Shown piece after piece: positions 16,305-22,950 of a stretch of 22,950 bases of DNA (the first letter of the stretch is position 1; every line of letters starts with the position of its first letter). Origin of the DNA: Dysgonomonas sp. UBA7710 (GTDB taxonomy: Bacteria; Bacteroidota; Bacteroidia; Bacteroidales; Dysgonomonadaceae); NCBI RefSeq assembly GCF_002482385.1, contig NZ_DLFW01000032.1, forward strand, positions 1 through 22,950. Reading direction: 5' to 3'. The notes beneath the pieces were generated by a model. That model saw only the letters and a list, made by a program, of their open reading frames with translations, ran no database searches and was not told the DNA's origin. The translations under genes were made by a program, and so were the position numbers.

Positions 16305-16488
16305 GCGAAATAATATTAAGGATTAACTTTAATTAATATTGATTTATTTTATAAATTGATTTATCTATAGAGTTGGTCTGATAATCAAGAACTAGTTTCT
16401 GTTTTATTGCTATATGCATAAATAGCTTAACCCCAAATAGTCTGTTTCGCTATTTGAGGTAAAGTATATTGTTTTGTGAAGAAGTTAG

Positions 16489-16505
16489 TCTCTCTCTCTC
16501 TCTCT
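16489..16505. repeat. (TC)8 dinucleotide microsatellite in the susC leader region
   Basis: Eight TC units plus a T, read as a GA repeat in a susC transcript, lie about 185 nt upstream of the susC ATG. The tract is framed by inverted arms GTTAG (16484-16488) and CTAAC (16504-16508), and further out by GTTTTG (16471-16476) and CAAAAC (16508-16513). Confidence 0.85.
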
Positions 16506-16757
16506 AACAAAACAGAGATAACTTCCAAATTTTCAGTAAGAAAACCGGAAGGTAAAAATGTTCTATTTTGTGGTTTTTTCTGCATAAGCATCAAAAGAGG
16601 GTTTTGTTTCACCAGTGTATATTTCAAATTGATCTGATTAAATTAAATGGATAGAAATAATCATATTGTTTCATGGTTATCTTTTATTCACAATACAAAT
16701 ATGAGAAGTCCTATCTTGTTTTGGCTTAAAAGAATATGTAAATGTTACCTTTTTGTT

Positions 16758-16773
16758 ATGCAAACGATTGCAC
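16758..16773. promoter_or_regulatory. LacI-family-like operator upstream of susC
   Basis: ATGCAAACGATTGCAC is a near-palindrome (TGCAAAC/GATTGCA) sharing 13 of 16 positions with the perfect operator before susB. It lies 454 nt upstream of susC and about 100 nt upstream of the -7 box of the divergent efflux operon, so it could in principle touch either unit. The match to the susB site favours the sus assignment. Confidence 0.5.
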
Positions 16774-16871
16774 GTGTGTAATATCTATTTATTATTGAAT
16801 TTTAGAGTCTTTTAAGACCGCGATTCATACTATTTATTAAACGATTAAGTTAAAGTTTAATCAATATTCTA

Positions 16872-16879
16872 TAAATTTG
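16872..16879 (+). promoter_or_regulatory. -7 box of the efflux operon promoter
   Basis: TAAATTTG (in TATAAATTTGC) matches TAnnTTTG exactly. At the -33 position there is only a partial match (GTTAAAG near 16849-16855). Transcription would begin near 16886, leaving a leader of about 160 nt before the adaptor gene. Confidence 0.5.
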
Positions 16880-17046
16880 CGCATGTTTAGGGCTGTTTCT
16901 ACTGTAAACAATTCATCTGTAGAAAGTGTTCTTTACAAGAATAGAATGCCTCGCATTTTCATATAGATATATTTAGCATTACGCTTTATAAATGATGAAG
17001 GATAAAAACCGCATGCCCTTAACCGGTGTGCTGCAACATATTATAT

Positions 17047-18216
17047 ATGAATAACATTGGACGTACTTTAGCCGCAACTTTACTCTGTACACTATTATTG
17101 GGTGCGTGTAAAAAGGCATCAGTTGATTCCCCTATTGTCGAAGTAGAACCTGTAGCAACAGATAATATCGAAATTTATGGAGAATATGTAGGATTAATAA
17201 GGGCTTCCCGGAATGTGGAGATACACGCACGGGTAGAAGGCTTTCTTGAAAAAATGACTTTCAGCGAAGGCAAGGAAGTAAAGGCAAATGAACCATTATT
17301 TTACATAAACGATAAACCTTACAAGGCCAGAGTGGAGAAGGCAAAAGCCCAACTGAAAAGGGATGAGGCTCAGGAATTGAAAGCCGAGAGTGACCTCAAG
17401 CGTATCGAACCGTTATATAATCAGAATGCGGCCAGCCGCCTCGATCTGGATAATGCTGTGGCAGCATTGAATATGGCTAAGGCCGATGTGGCGATGAGTA
17501 AGGCCGATCTGGAACAGGCAGAGCTACAACTTAGCTATACTGTGGTTCGCTCGCCGTTGTCAGGTTATATCAGTGAACGTTATGTGGATATAGGGACACT
17601 TGTAGGCAATTCGAAGTCGTTACTGGCAACCGTTGTTAAGCGTGATACGGTACTCGTCGATTTTAAACTTACATCACTCGATTATCTGCGTAGCCAGAGA
17701 AGAAACGTGCATCTCGGAGAACTGGATACTACCCGCTCGTGGCAGCCCACAGTTGTAGTGACATTGGCAGATAATTCGGTCTATAATGAAAAAGGTATTG
17801 TCGACTTTGCATCACCCCAAGTGGACCCGAAGACGGGTACTTTCGGCGTACGTGCCGAATTACCTAATCCGAACCAGGTACTTCTTCCCGGACAATTTAC
17901 ACGGGTTAAATTATTACTCGATGTCTTGGAAAATGTTGTAGTTGTTCCCCGGAAAGCGATTTTAATAGAAAAGGGCGGAGCCTTTATATATGTCGTCTTT
18001 CCTAATAACATAGTGGAAAAGCGTTATATAGAAACTGGTCCCGAACAGGACAACAAGATTGTTGTTACCCGCGGACTTTCGGTAGGGGAAAATATTGTGA
18101 TTGAAGGATATCAGAAACTGGTACAAGGTCAGAAAGTAATTCCCCGCACAAAGGAAGAAGAGCAAAAAATCATAGATCAGGAAAAAAATAAAGAAACAAA
18201 GAAGGAGGATAAATAA
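17047..18216 (+). CDS. RND efflux periplasmic adaptor lipoprotein (AcrA/MexA family)
   Basis: From ATG 17047 the product is 389 residues with a lipoprotein signal peptide (TLLCTLLLGAC, Cys21). An upstream GTG at 17026 adds seven residues that serve no purpose. Domain order fits HlyD/AcrA adaptors: a barrel-sandwich half (EIHARVEGFLEKMTFSEG, EPLFYINDKPYKARVEKAKA) at ~50-95; an alpha-helical hairpin at ~95-165 (KAQLKRDEAQELKAESDLKR, ALNMAKADVAMSKADLEQAEL); the second barrel-sandwich half YTVVRSPLSGYISERYVDIG; then the beta-barrel and membrane-proximal domains (VDPKTGTFGVRAELPNPNQVLLPGQF) and a Lys/Glu-rich tail. It bridges the inner-membrane pump and the outer-membrane channel. It is first in a three-gene operon, and its TAA shares one base with the ATG of the pump gene. 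Substrate is unknown. Confidence 0.93.
   Translation: MNNIGRTLAATLLCTLLLGACKKASVDSPIVEVEPVATDNIEIYGEYVGLIRASRNVEIHARVEGFLEKMTFSEGKEVKANEPLFYINDKPYKARVEKAKAQLKRDEAQELKAESDLKRIEPLYNQNAASRLDLDNAVAALNMAKADVAMSKADLEQAELQLSYTVVRSPLSGYISERYVDIGTLVGNSKSLLATVVKRDTVLVDFKLTSLDYLRSQRRNVHLGELDTTRSWQPTVVVTLADNSVYNEKGIVDFASPQVDPKTGTFGVRAELPNPNQVLLPGQFTRVKLLLDVLENVVVVPRKAILIEKGGAFIYVVFPNNIVEKRYIETGPEQDNKIVVTRGLSVGENIVIEGYQKLVQGQKVIPRTKEEEQKIIDQEKNKETKKEDK
18202..18208 (+). promoter_or_regulatory. Strong Shine-Dalgarno for the RND pump gene
   Basis: AAGGAGG inside the 3' end of the adaptor gene, 7 nt before the ATG at 18216. It is a near-consensus site in a phylum where such sites are uncommon, and it fixes the pump start. 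With the TAATG stop/start overlap it implies translational coupling. Confidence 0.8.
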
Positions 18217-21200
18217 TGAAGCCCGGATTTTTTATAGAAAGGCCTGTTTTATCTACCGTACTTTCTTTATTGATAGTTATAATCGGTATTATAGGTTTGG
18301 TGTTATTGCCTATAGAGCAATATCCGCAGATAACGCCACCGGTGGTAAAGATCGGTGCATCTTATCCCGGGGCAAATGCTACAACTGTGTCGCAGGCTGT
18401 GGCAACCCCGATAGAACAGGAATTGAATGGTACTCCGGGTATGATTTACATGGAGTCGGGCAGTTCCAATTCCGGGGGATTGTCTATAACTGTAACATTC
18501 GATGTAAATACAAATGCAGACCTTGCGGCGGTTGAGATACAAAACAGGGTAAAACTGGCCGAGAGCCGCTTGCCTGCCGAGGTGTTACAAAGTGGCATCA
18601 CCGTAGAAAAGCAGGCGCCCGGACAGTTATTGACTATTGCCCTGACTTCGGATGATCCCAAATATGATGAGATATACCTGAGTAATTATGCCACAATAAA
18701 TATACTCGATGTAATCAGGCGTATTCCCGGAGTAGGGCGTGTATCCAATGTCGGTAGCCGTTATTACGGTATGCAGATCTGGGTATATCCCGATCGGTTG
18801 GCTAGTTTCGGCTTGACGATAAAAGATTTGCAGGATGCATTGAAAGACCAGAACAGGGAGTCGGCGGCAGGAGAATTGGGTAAGCAACCCATTGTGAATG
18901 TCGATGTGGCGATGCCTATTACAGCACAAGGGCGTTTGTCAACGGTCAGCCAGTTCGAGGATATTGTAGTGAGGGCGAACAATGACGGATCGTTTATCCG
19001 TATGCGTGATGTAGCAAGGGTTTCCCTCGAAGCATCATCTTATAGTACCGAAAGCGGACTGAACGGAAAATATGCCACAATGCTGAGCATATATATGCTT
19101 CCGGGCGCCAACGCCATGGAAGTGGCCGAAGAGGTGAAAGAAGCTATGGTACAGATAAAACAAGATTTCCCCGAAGGGCTTGATTATCTGATTCCTTTCG
19201 ATATGACGGAGTATATCGGGGAGTCCATCCATGAAGTGTATAAAACGTTATTTGAGGCTTTGGCGCTTGTTATAATAGTTGTATTCCTTTCGTTACAAAA
19301 CTGGCGTGCCTCTATCATTCCTATTGTTGCAGTTCCGATATCTCTGATAGGTACCTTCGGTTTTATGCTGGCAATGGGTTTCTCTCTCAATATGTTAACA
19401 CTGTTAGGTTTGGTGCTGTCTATCGGTATTGTTGTCGATGATGCGATAGTGGTTGTGGAGAATGTGGAACGGATTATGGCGGAAAAGAAGATAGGAGCGA
19501 GAGAGGCAACGCATTTGGCGATGAATCAGCTGGCGGGAGCGCTGATTGCTACGTCTCTGGTATTGGCCGCCGTATTTGTTCCTGTTAGTTTTCTCGATGG
19601 TATTACAGGTTCGCTTTACAGGCAGTTTTCGGTGACGATAGTCGTTTCCGTATTGATATCGGCAGTGGTTGCACTAACGTTAAGTCCTGCCATGTGTGCG
19701 TTGATCTTGCGTCCCGAGGAGGAAGGTAAAAAGAAGAATGTTGTTTTCCGTAAGATAAATAACTGGTTAGCCACCGGGAATAGTAAATACGCAAATATAC
19801 TGATGAAGGTTATCAGTAATCCCCGCCGTGTTTTAGCGGGCTTCGGGATGGTTATGGTTTTTATATTTGTGTTGAATAAGGTTGTTCCTACCAGTTTTAT
19901 ACCGCAGGAAGATCAGGGTTATTTTACAGTAGAGCTTGAAATGCCTGAAGGAACTACTTTGGAGCGTATGCGTACTGTAACGGACAGGGCTATCGGATAT
20001 GTAGACTCTCTCGAAGATGTGGAGTATGTGCAGAATGTGACAGGCTCCAGTCCCCGGGTAGGTACAAACCAAGGGCGCACTACGCTTACTGTGATACTGA
20101 AATCGTGGAAGGAAAGGAAAAAAGGCGTAGATGAAGTAATGCGCGATGTACAGAAAGAATTTTATAATTATCCGGAGATCAGGTCGTTTGTCTCCCGTCC
20201 GCCTGTTATCCCGGGGTTAGGGTCAGCCGGGGGGGTGGAAATGAAACTACAGGCAAGGTCGGACGCACAATGGGACGATTTGGTAGCGGCTACAGATACA
20301 TTCATGTATTATGCGGAGAAATCGAAGTTGATATCGAATGTGTCATCCTCCTTGCAATCTGAAATCCCTCAGTTATATTTCGATGTGGACAGGGATCAGG
20401 CCATGCTGCTGGGGGTTCCTATGTCGGACATATTCTCTACAATGAAGGCCTATCTGGGTTCGGTATATGTGAATGACTTCAATATGTTTAACCGTATATA
20501 TAAAGTTTATATACAGGCCGACCAATCATACAGGGCCACGGCTAACGATATAAATCTGTTCTTCGTAAAGACCAAAACGGGCGATATGGTTCCTCTTACG
20601 GCCTTAGGAAAAACAAGCTACACCACCGGGCCGGGTAATATTACACGATTCAATATGTACACATCTGCATCTATGCAGGTGACACCCTCTGCCGGGCACA
20701 GTTCGGGACAGGTTATGAATGAAATACAGCGTATAGCCAAAGAACATCTGCCTGACAATATCGGTGTGACATGGAGCGGATTATCGTTTCAGGAGCAAAA
20801 GGCCAGCGGGCAGACAGGGGTTGTGCTGGGACTGGTCTTTCTTTTCGTATTCCTTTTTCTGGCGGCTTTGTATGAAAGTTGGACGGTACCTATTTCTGTT
20901 TTATTGTCTTTGCCTATTGCGGCATTGGGTGCATTCTTAGGTATATGGGTTTTAGGGCTCGATAATGATATTTATTTTCAGATAGGTCTGGTTGCCCTTA
21001 TCGGCCTTGCCGCGAAAAATGCCATATTGATAGTCGAATTTGCGAAAGAACAGGTGGATGCGGGCATGCAACCCATATTTGCGGCTATGCAGGCGGCAAA
21101 ACTGCGTTTTCGTCCTATTCTGATGACATCGCTGGCTTTTGTGCTGGGTATGCTGCCGATGGTGATAGCTTCTGGCCCGGGGTCTGCAAGCAGGCATTCG

Positions 21201-21374
21201 ATTGGTACGGGCGTGTTTTTCGGTATGATTGTAGCTATCACTTTTGGTATAATTCTGGTACCGTTTTTCTTTGTGTTGGTTTATAAATTTAAAGAAAAAC
21301 TAAGAATACCCGAATTGAAATTACCTAAGTTCTTGAAAATTAAAAAGCTGATAAAAAGGAATGAAAATGAGTAA
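18216..21374 (+). CDS. RND multidrug efflux pump, HAE1 (AcrB/MexB) family
   Basis: A 1052-residue inner-membrane proton-driven transporter of the length usual for HAE1 pumps. It opens with the family signature FFIERPVLSTVLSLLIVIIG, with Phe-Ile as in AcrB. The proton-relay residues are present: Asp408-Asp409 in GIVVDDAIVVVENVE (TM4) and Lys934 in GLAAKNAILIVEFAKEQ (TM10). Both large periplasmic loops are there, with a tandem-repeat layout: GTPGMIYMESGSSNSGGLSI in the first half, and PEGTTLERMRTVTD and PVIPGLGSAGG in the second. The tail PELKLPKFLKIKKLIKRNENE is basic. Partners are the adaptor upstream and the outer-membrane factor downstream. By family it exports hydrophobic or amphiphilic drugs, dyes or bile salts, but the actual substrate cannot be read here. 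No regulator gene (TetR/AraC) adjoins the operon. Confidence 0.96.
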   Translation: MKPGFFIERPVLSTVLSLLIVIIGIIGLVLLPIEQYPQITPPVVKIGASYPGANATTVSQAVATPIEQELNGTPGMIYMESGSSNSGGLSITVTFDVNTNADLAAVEIQNRVKLAESRLPAEVLQSGITVEKQAPGQLLTIALTSDDPKYDEIYLSNYATINILDVIRRIPGVGRVSNVGSRYYGMQIWVYPDRLASFGLTIKDLQDALKDQNRESAAGELGKQPIVNVDVAMPITAQGRLSTVSQFEDIVVRANNDGSFIRMRDVARVSLEASSYSTESGLNGKYATMLSIYMLPGANAMEVAEEVKEAMVQIKQDFPEGLDYLIPFDMTEYIGESIHEVYKTLFEALALVIIVVFLSLQNWRASIIPIVAVPISLIGTFGFMLAMGFSLNMLTLLGLVLSIGIVVDDAIVVVENVERIMAEKKIGAREATHLAMNQLAGALIATSLVLAAVFVPVSFLDGITGSLYRQFSVTIVVSVLISAVVALTLSPAMCALILRPEEEGKKKNVVFRKINNWLATGNSKYANILMKVISNPRRVLAGFGMVMVFIFVLNKVVPTSFIPQEDQGYFTVELEMPEGTTLERMRTVTDRAIGYVDSLEDVEYVQNVTGSSPRVGTNQGRTTLTVILKSWKERKKGVDEVMRDVQKEFYNYPEIRSFVSRPPVIPGLGSAGGVEMKLQARSDAQWDDLVAATDTFMYYAEKSKLISNVSSSLQSEIPQLYFDVDRDQAMLLGVPMSDIFSTMKAYLGSVYVNDFNMFNRIYKVYIQADQSYRATANDINLFFVKTKTGDMVPLTALGKTSYTTGPGNITRFNMYTSASMQVTPSAGHSSGQVMNEIQRIAKEHLPDNIGVTWSGLSFQEQKASGQTGVVLGLVFLFVFLFLAALYESWTVPISVLLSLPIAALGAFLGIWVLGLDNDIYFQIGLVALIGLAAKNAILIVEFAKEQVDAGMQPIFAAMQAAKLRFRPILMTSLAFVLGMLPMVIASGPGSASRHSIGTGVFFGMIVAITFGIILVPFFFVLVYKFKEKLRIPELKLPKFLKIKKLIKRNENE

Positions 21375-22743
21375 ACTCAAATATATATTGATTGTCTCTG
21401 TCATCTTGCTGTCGTCCTGTAAGATAGGACAGAAGTATGAGCGGCCGGAGATGAATATGCCGCAAACTTTCGAGGCCGGAAGTATGGCTGCTGGCGATGC
21501 ATCTGATATCGGCTGGAGTAGATTATATTCCGATACTGTTTTGCAGGGGTTGATTACCAAGGCCTTCGACCACAATAAAGATATGCTCGTAGCTGTGGCC
21601 CGTATAAAAGAGATGGCTGCAAAGAAACGTATATCTTTTGCAAACTTATTTCCTGAGATTGGAGGTGAACTTGCCGGACAAAAAGAGCATCTGAACTATG
21701 GAGGTGACAACAGTAAATATACTCCCGAATTGCGGGCAAACCTGAACGTATCGTGGGAATTGGATGTGTGGGGTAAACTCCGCTGGGCAAATGATGCGGG
21801 CGTGGCCGCTTATATGCAGACAGTTGAAGCGCAAAGAGCCCTGCACCTGACTATTGTGGCACAGGTAGCGCAATCTTATTTCGAACTGAAAGCGCTTGAC
21901 CGTGAACTGGCAATAGTGAAGCAAACACTGGAAGCCAGACGGGAGGGGGTGCGATTTGCCAAATTGCGGTATGAAGGCGGCCTGACATCAGAGATTCCAT
22001 ACCGGCAAAGTCTGGTGGAACTCGCACGTACTGAAACCCTGATTCCTAATCTGGAAAATGAAATAAAGCTGAAAGAAAATGATTTGTTTGTTCTGGTAGG
22101 AGAATTTCCATCCGGCTCTATATCGAGGATAGGCGATGATATAAATCACCAGTTAATTCCTCAAAACCTGCCTGTGGATATGCCTTCATCCCTCCTGAAG
22201 CGGCGCCCCGATATGATACAGGCAGAGCAAAAACTAATAGAGGCAAATGCGCGGGTAGGGATTTCCTATACGGAGATGTTTCCGTCTCTGAGATTGACAG
22301 GACGTTTAGGGGGAGAGAATGACGAACTGTCCGATTTTCTGAAAAGTCCTACCTGGTTTATTTCCGGGGTTCTTACAGGGCCGATATTCAATATGGGAAA
22401 AAATAAAGCGACGCATAATGCCGCGAAGGCCGCTTATGAACAAGAAGTATATACTTATGAAAAGTCTGTTCTGGAAGTATTTAAAGAAGTGAATAATTCC
22501 ATTGTGACTTTTAATAAGATGAAAGAAGTATATCGTTCGCAGGAAGCATTATACAATTCGGCCAAATCGTACCATGAACTGGCTAAATTGCAGTATGTAA
22601 ACGGCGTTATCAGCTATATTGACCTGCTGGATGCCCAACGTCAGTTTTTCGATGCCGAGATAGCTCTTAATACTGCCATCCTGAATGAATTGTCATCAAT
22701 GGTAGGTTTATATAAGGCATTGGGTGGGGGAGTGGTCAAATAA
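21367..22743 (+). CDS. Outer-membrane efflux factor, NodT/OprM-type lipoprotein
   Basis: A protein of 458 residues from ATG 21367 (460 from 21361). I prefer 21367 because AAAAGGA ends 6 nt before it, whereas it abuts the 21361 ATG; either start lies inside the end of the pump gene. The signal peptide ends with the lipobox LLSSC, and the mature protein starts CKIGQKYERPEMNMP, typical of OprM/NodT factors. Two OEP repeats are visible: helices around AVARIKEMAAKKRISFANLF and ARREGVRFAKLRYEGGLTSE in the first, and LKRRPDMIQAEQKLIEANARVG, TGPIFNMGKNKATHNAAKAA and LAKLQYVNGVISYIDLLDAQRQ in the second. It forms the trimeric channel that takes substrates from the adaptor-pump complex across the outer membrane. 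It is last in the operon. Confidence 0.95.
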   Translation: MSKLKYILIVSVILLSSCKIGQKYERPEMNMPQTFEAGSMAAGDASDIGWSRLYSDTVLQGLITKAFDHNKDMLVAVARIKEMAAKKRISFANLFPEIGGELAGQKEHLNYGGDNSKYTPELRANLNVSWELDVWGKLRWANDAGVAAYMQTVEAQRALHLTIVAQVAQSYFELKALDRELAIVKQTLEARREGVRFAKLRYEGGLTSEIPYRQSLVELARTETLIPNLENEIKLKENDLFVLVGEFPSGSISRIGDDINHQLIPQNLPVDMPSSLLKRRPDMIQAEQKLIEANARVGISYTEMFPSLRLTGRLGGENDELSDFLKSPTWFISGVLTGPIFNMGKNKATHNAAKAAYEQEVYTYEKSVLEVFKEVNNSIVTFNKMKEVYRSQEALYNSAKSYHELAKLQYVNGVISYIDLLDAQRQFFDAEIALNTAILNELSSMVGLYKALGGGVVK

Positions 22744-22786
22744 GTTTTGGTAACAGGATTATTTTATAGGACTGAAGGTTTATAAA

Positions 22787-22859
22787 ATCTCTCAAAGTTT
22801 ATCTATACAAATACAAGCATTTGTTTTATATAGATAAGTTCTTTGATATTTTGGGAGAT
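22787..22859. other. Extended interrupted inverted repeat after the efflux operon
   Basis: Three nested arms pair: ATCTC (22787-22791) with GAGAT (22855-22859), TCAAAG (22792-22797) with CTTTGA (22841-22846), and TTATCTATA (22799-22807) with TATAGATAA (22829-22837). The AT-rich stem and the absence of a clean U-tract make it an untypical terminator, but it is the only strong fold after the operon. Termination is inferred. Confidence 0.45.
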
Positions 22860-22870
22860 AGAAACGAAAG

Positions 22871-22950
22871 AAAAGGTAACAACATTAGAATTGGGTAAAA
22901 AACTGTTACATCTGTTACCTTTTGGGGAAGTTACGAGTATACAAGACACG
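22871..22950 (+). repeat. Further copy of the TGTTAC/TACGAGTA intergenic repeat, cut by the window end
   Basis: TGTTAC recurs at 22904 and 22913 with the same 9-bp phasing as at 1192-1566. TACGAGTATACAAGACACG (22932-22950) matches 1243-1261 at 18 of 19 positions. AAAAGGTAAC (22871-22880) and GTTACCTTTT (22914-22923) are perfect inverted arms around this copy. The element continues beyond the window. Confidence 0.65.

Larger units (their letters stand above)
16305..17046. other. Divergent intergenic region between susC and the efflux operon
   Basis: 742 bp without a supportable gene. On the susC side it holds a small hairpin (CAAATAG 16434-16440 / CTATTTG 16450-16456), a (TC)8 tract at 16489-16505, a weak -7-like CATATTTG on the minus strand (16703-16696, seven of eight matching), and the LacI-like operator at 16758-16773. 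On the efflux side it holds a full-match -7 box at 16872-16879 and a leader with two overlapping inverted repeats (16896-16937). A 66-residue TTG-started frame on the minus strand (16427-16627) is not credible. Confidence 0.7.

Noticed and set aside
16427..16627. 66-residue minus-strand frame across the TC repeat as a susC leader peptide
   Set aside because: TTG start, no ribosome binding site, and a composition typical of chance translation of AT-rich and GA-repeat DNA.
17026..17046. GTG start seven codons upstream of the efflux adaptor
   Set aside because: The extension MCCNILY adds nothing to a lipoprotein signal peptide that starts normally at the ATG at 17047.

Overview
The window looks like chromosome from a Bacteroidota bacterium, most likely order Bacteroidales (a Dysgonomonas- or Parabacteroides-like member). 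This rests on the gene content (a SusC/SusD/SusE set with a GH97 enzyme, a fimbrillin/FISUMP surface protein, a DUF5686-type protein), on promoters of the TTTG-N19-21-TAnnTTTG type, and on scarce Shine-Dalgarno sequences. The genus is inferred. I see no rRNA, tRNA, CRISPR array, transposase, integrase or reverse transcriptase.

Layout. 1-849 is the 3' part of a surface lipoprotein-type gene with a fimbrillin-like region and a C-terminal FISUMP (C-type-lectin-like) domain. Its G+C is visibly higher than that of the rest of the window. 850-1881 is about 1 kb of AT-rich DNA without a convincing gene, filled with short repeats and inverted repeats. 1882-4443 encodes a large envelope protein (carboxypeptidase-regulatory-like domain plus DUF5686-type barrel), converging on a YegS/DagK-type lipid kinase (4454-5404, minus). 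An OmpA/Pal-type lipoprotein (5643-6515) and a CyuA/UPF0597-type cysteine desulfidase-like enzyme (6740-8023) follow.

8170-16304 (minus) is a compact starch-utilisation-type locus transcribed susC, susD, susE-like, then susB (GH97 alpha-glucosidase). It has no GH13 amylase and no susR in view. A 32-nt perfect palindrome that reads as a terminator separates susE from susB. LacI-family-like operators lie upstream of both susC and susB, which suggests two co-regulated units: glycan capture and import by SusC/D/E, and periplasmic hydrolysis by SusB.

17047-22743 (plus) is a three-gene RND efflux operon (lipoprotein adaptor, HAE1-type pump, NodT/OprM-type outer-membrane factor). Start and stop codons overlap at both junctions. 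After it, the repeat family of 850-1881 reappears and runs into the window end.

The most interesting observation is that the first gene ends like a target of a diversity-generating retroelement (DGR): a lectin-fold C-terminus whose usual conserved core is scrambled, an unchanged end motif, and a GC-rich hairpin just after the stop. No template repeat or reverse transcriptase lies in the window, so this remains a hypothesis. Next are the paired LacI-like operators over the minimal sus locus and the 9-bp-phased TGTTAC repeat family.
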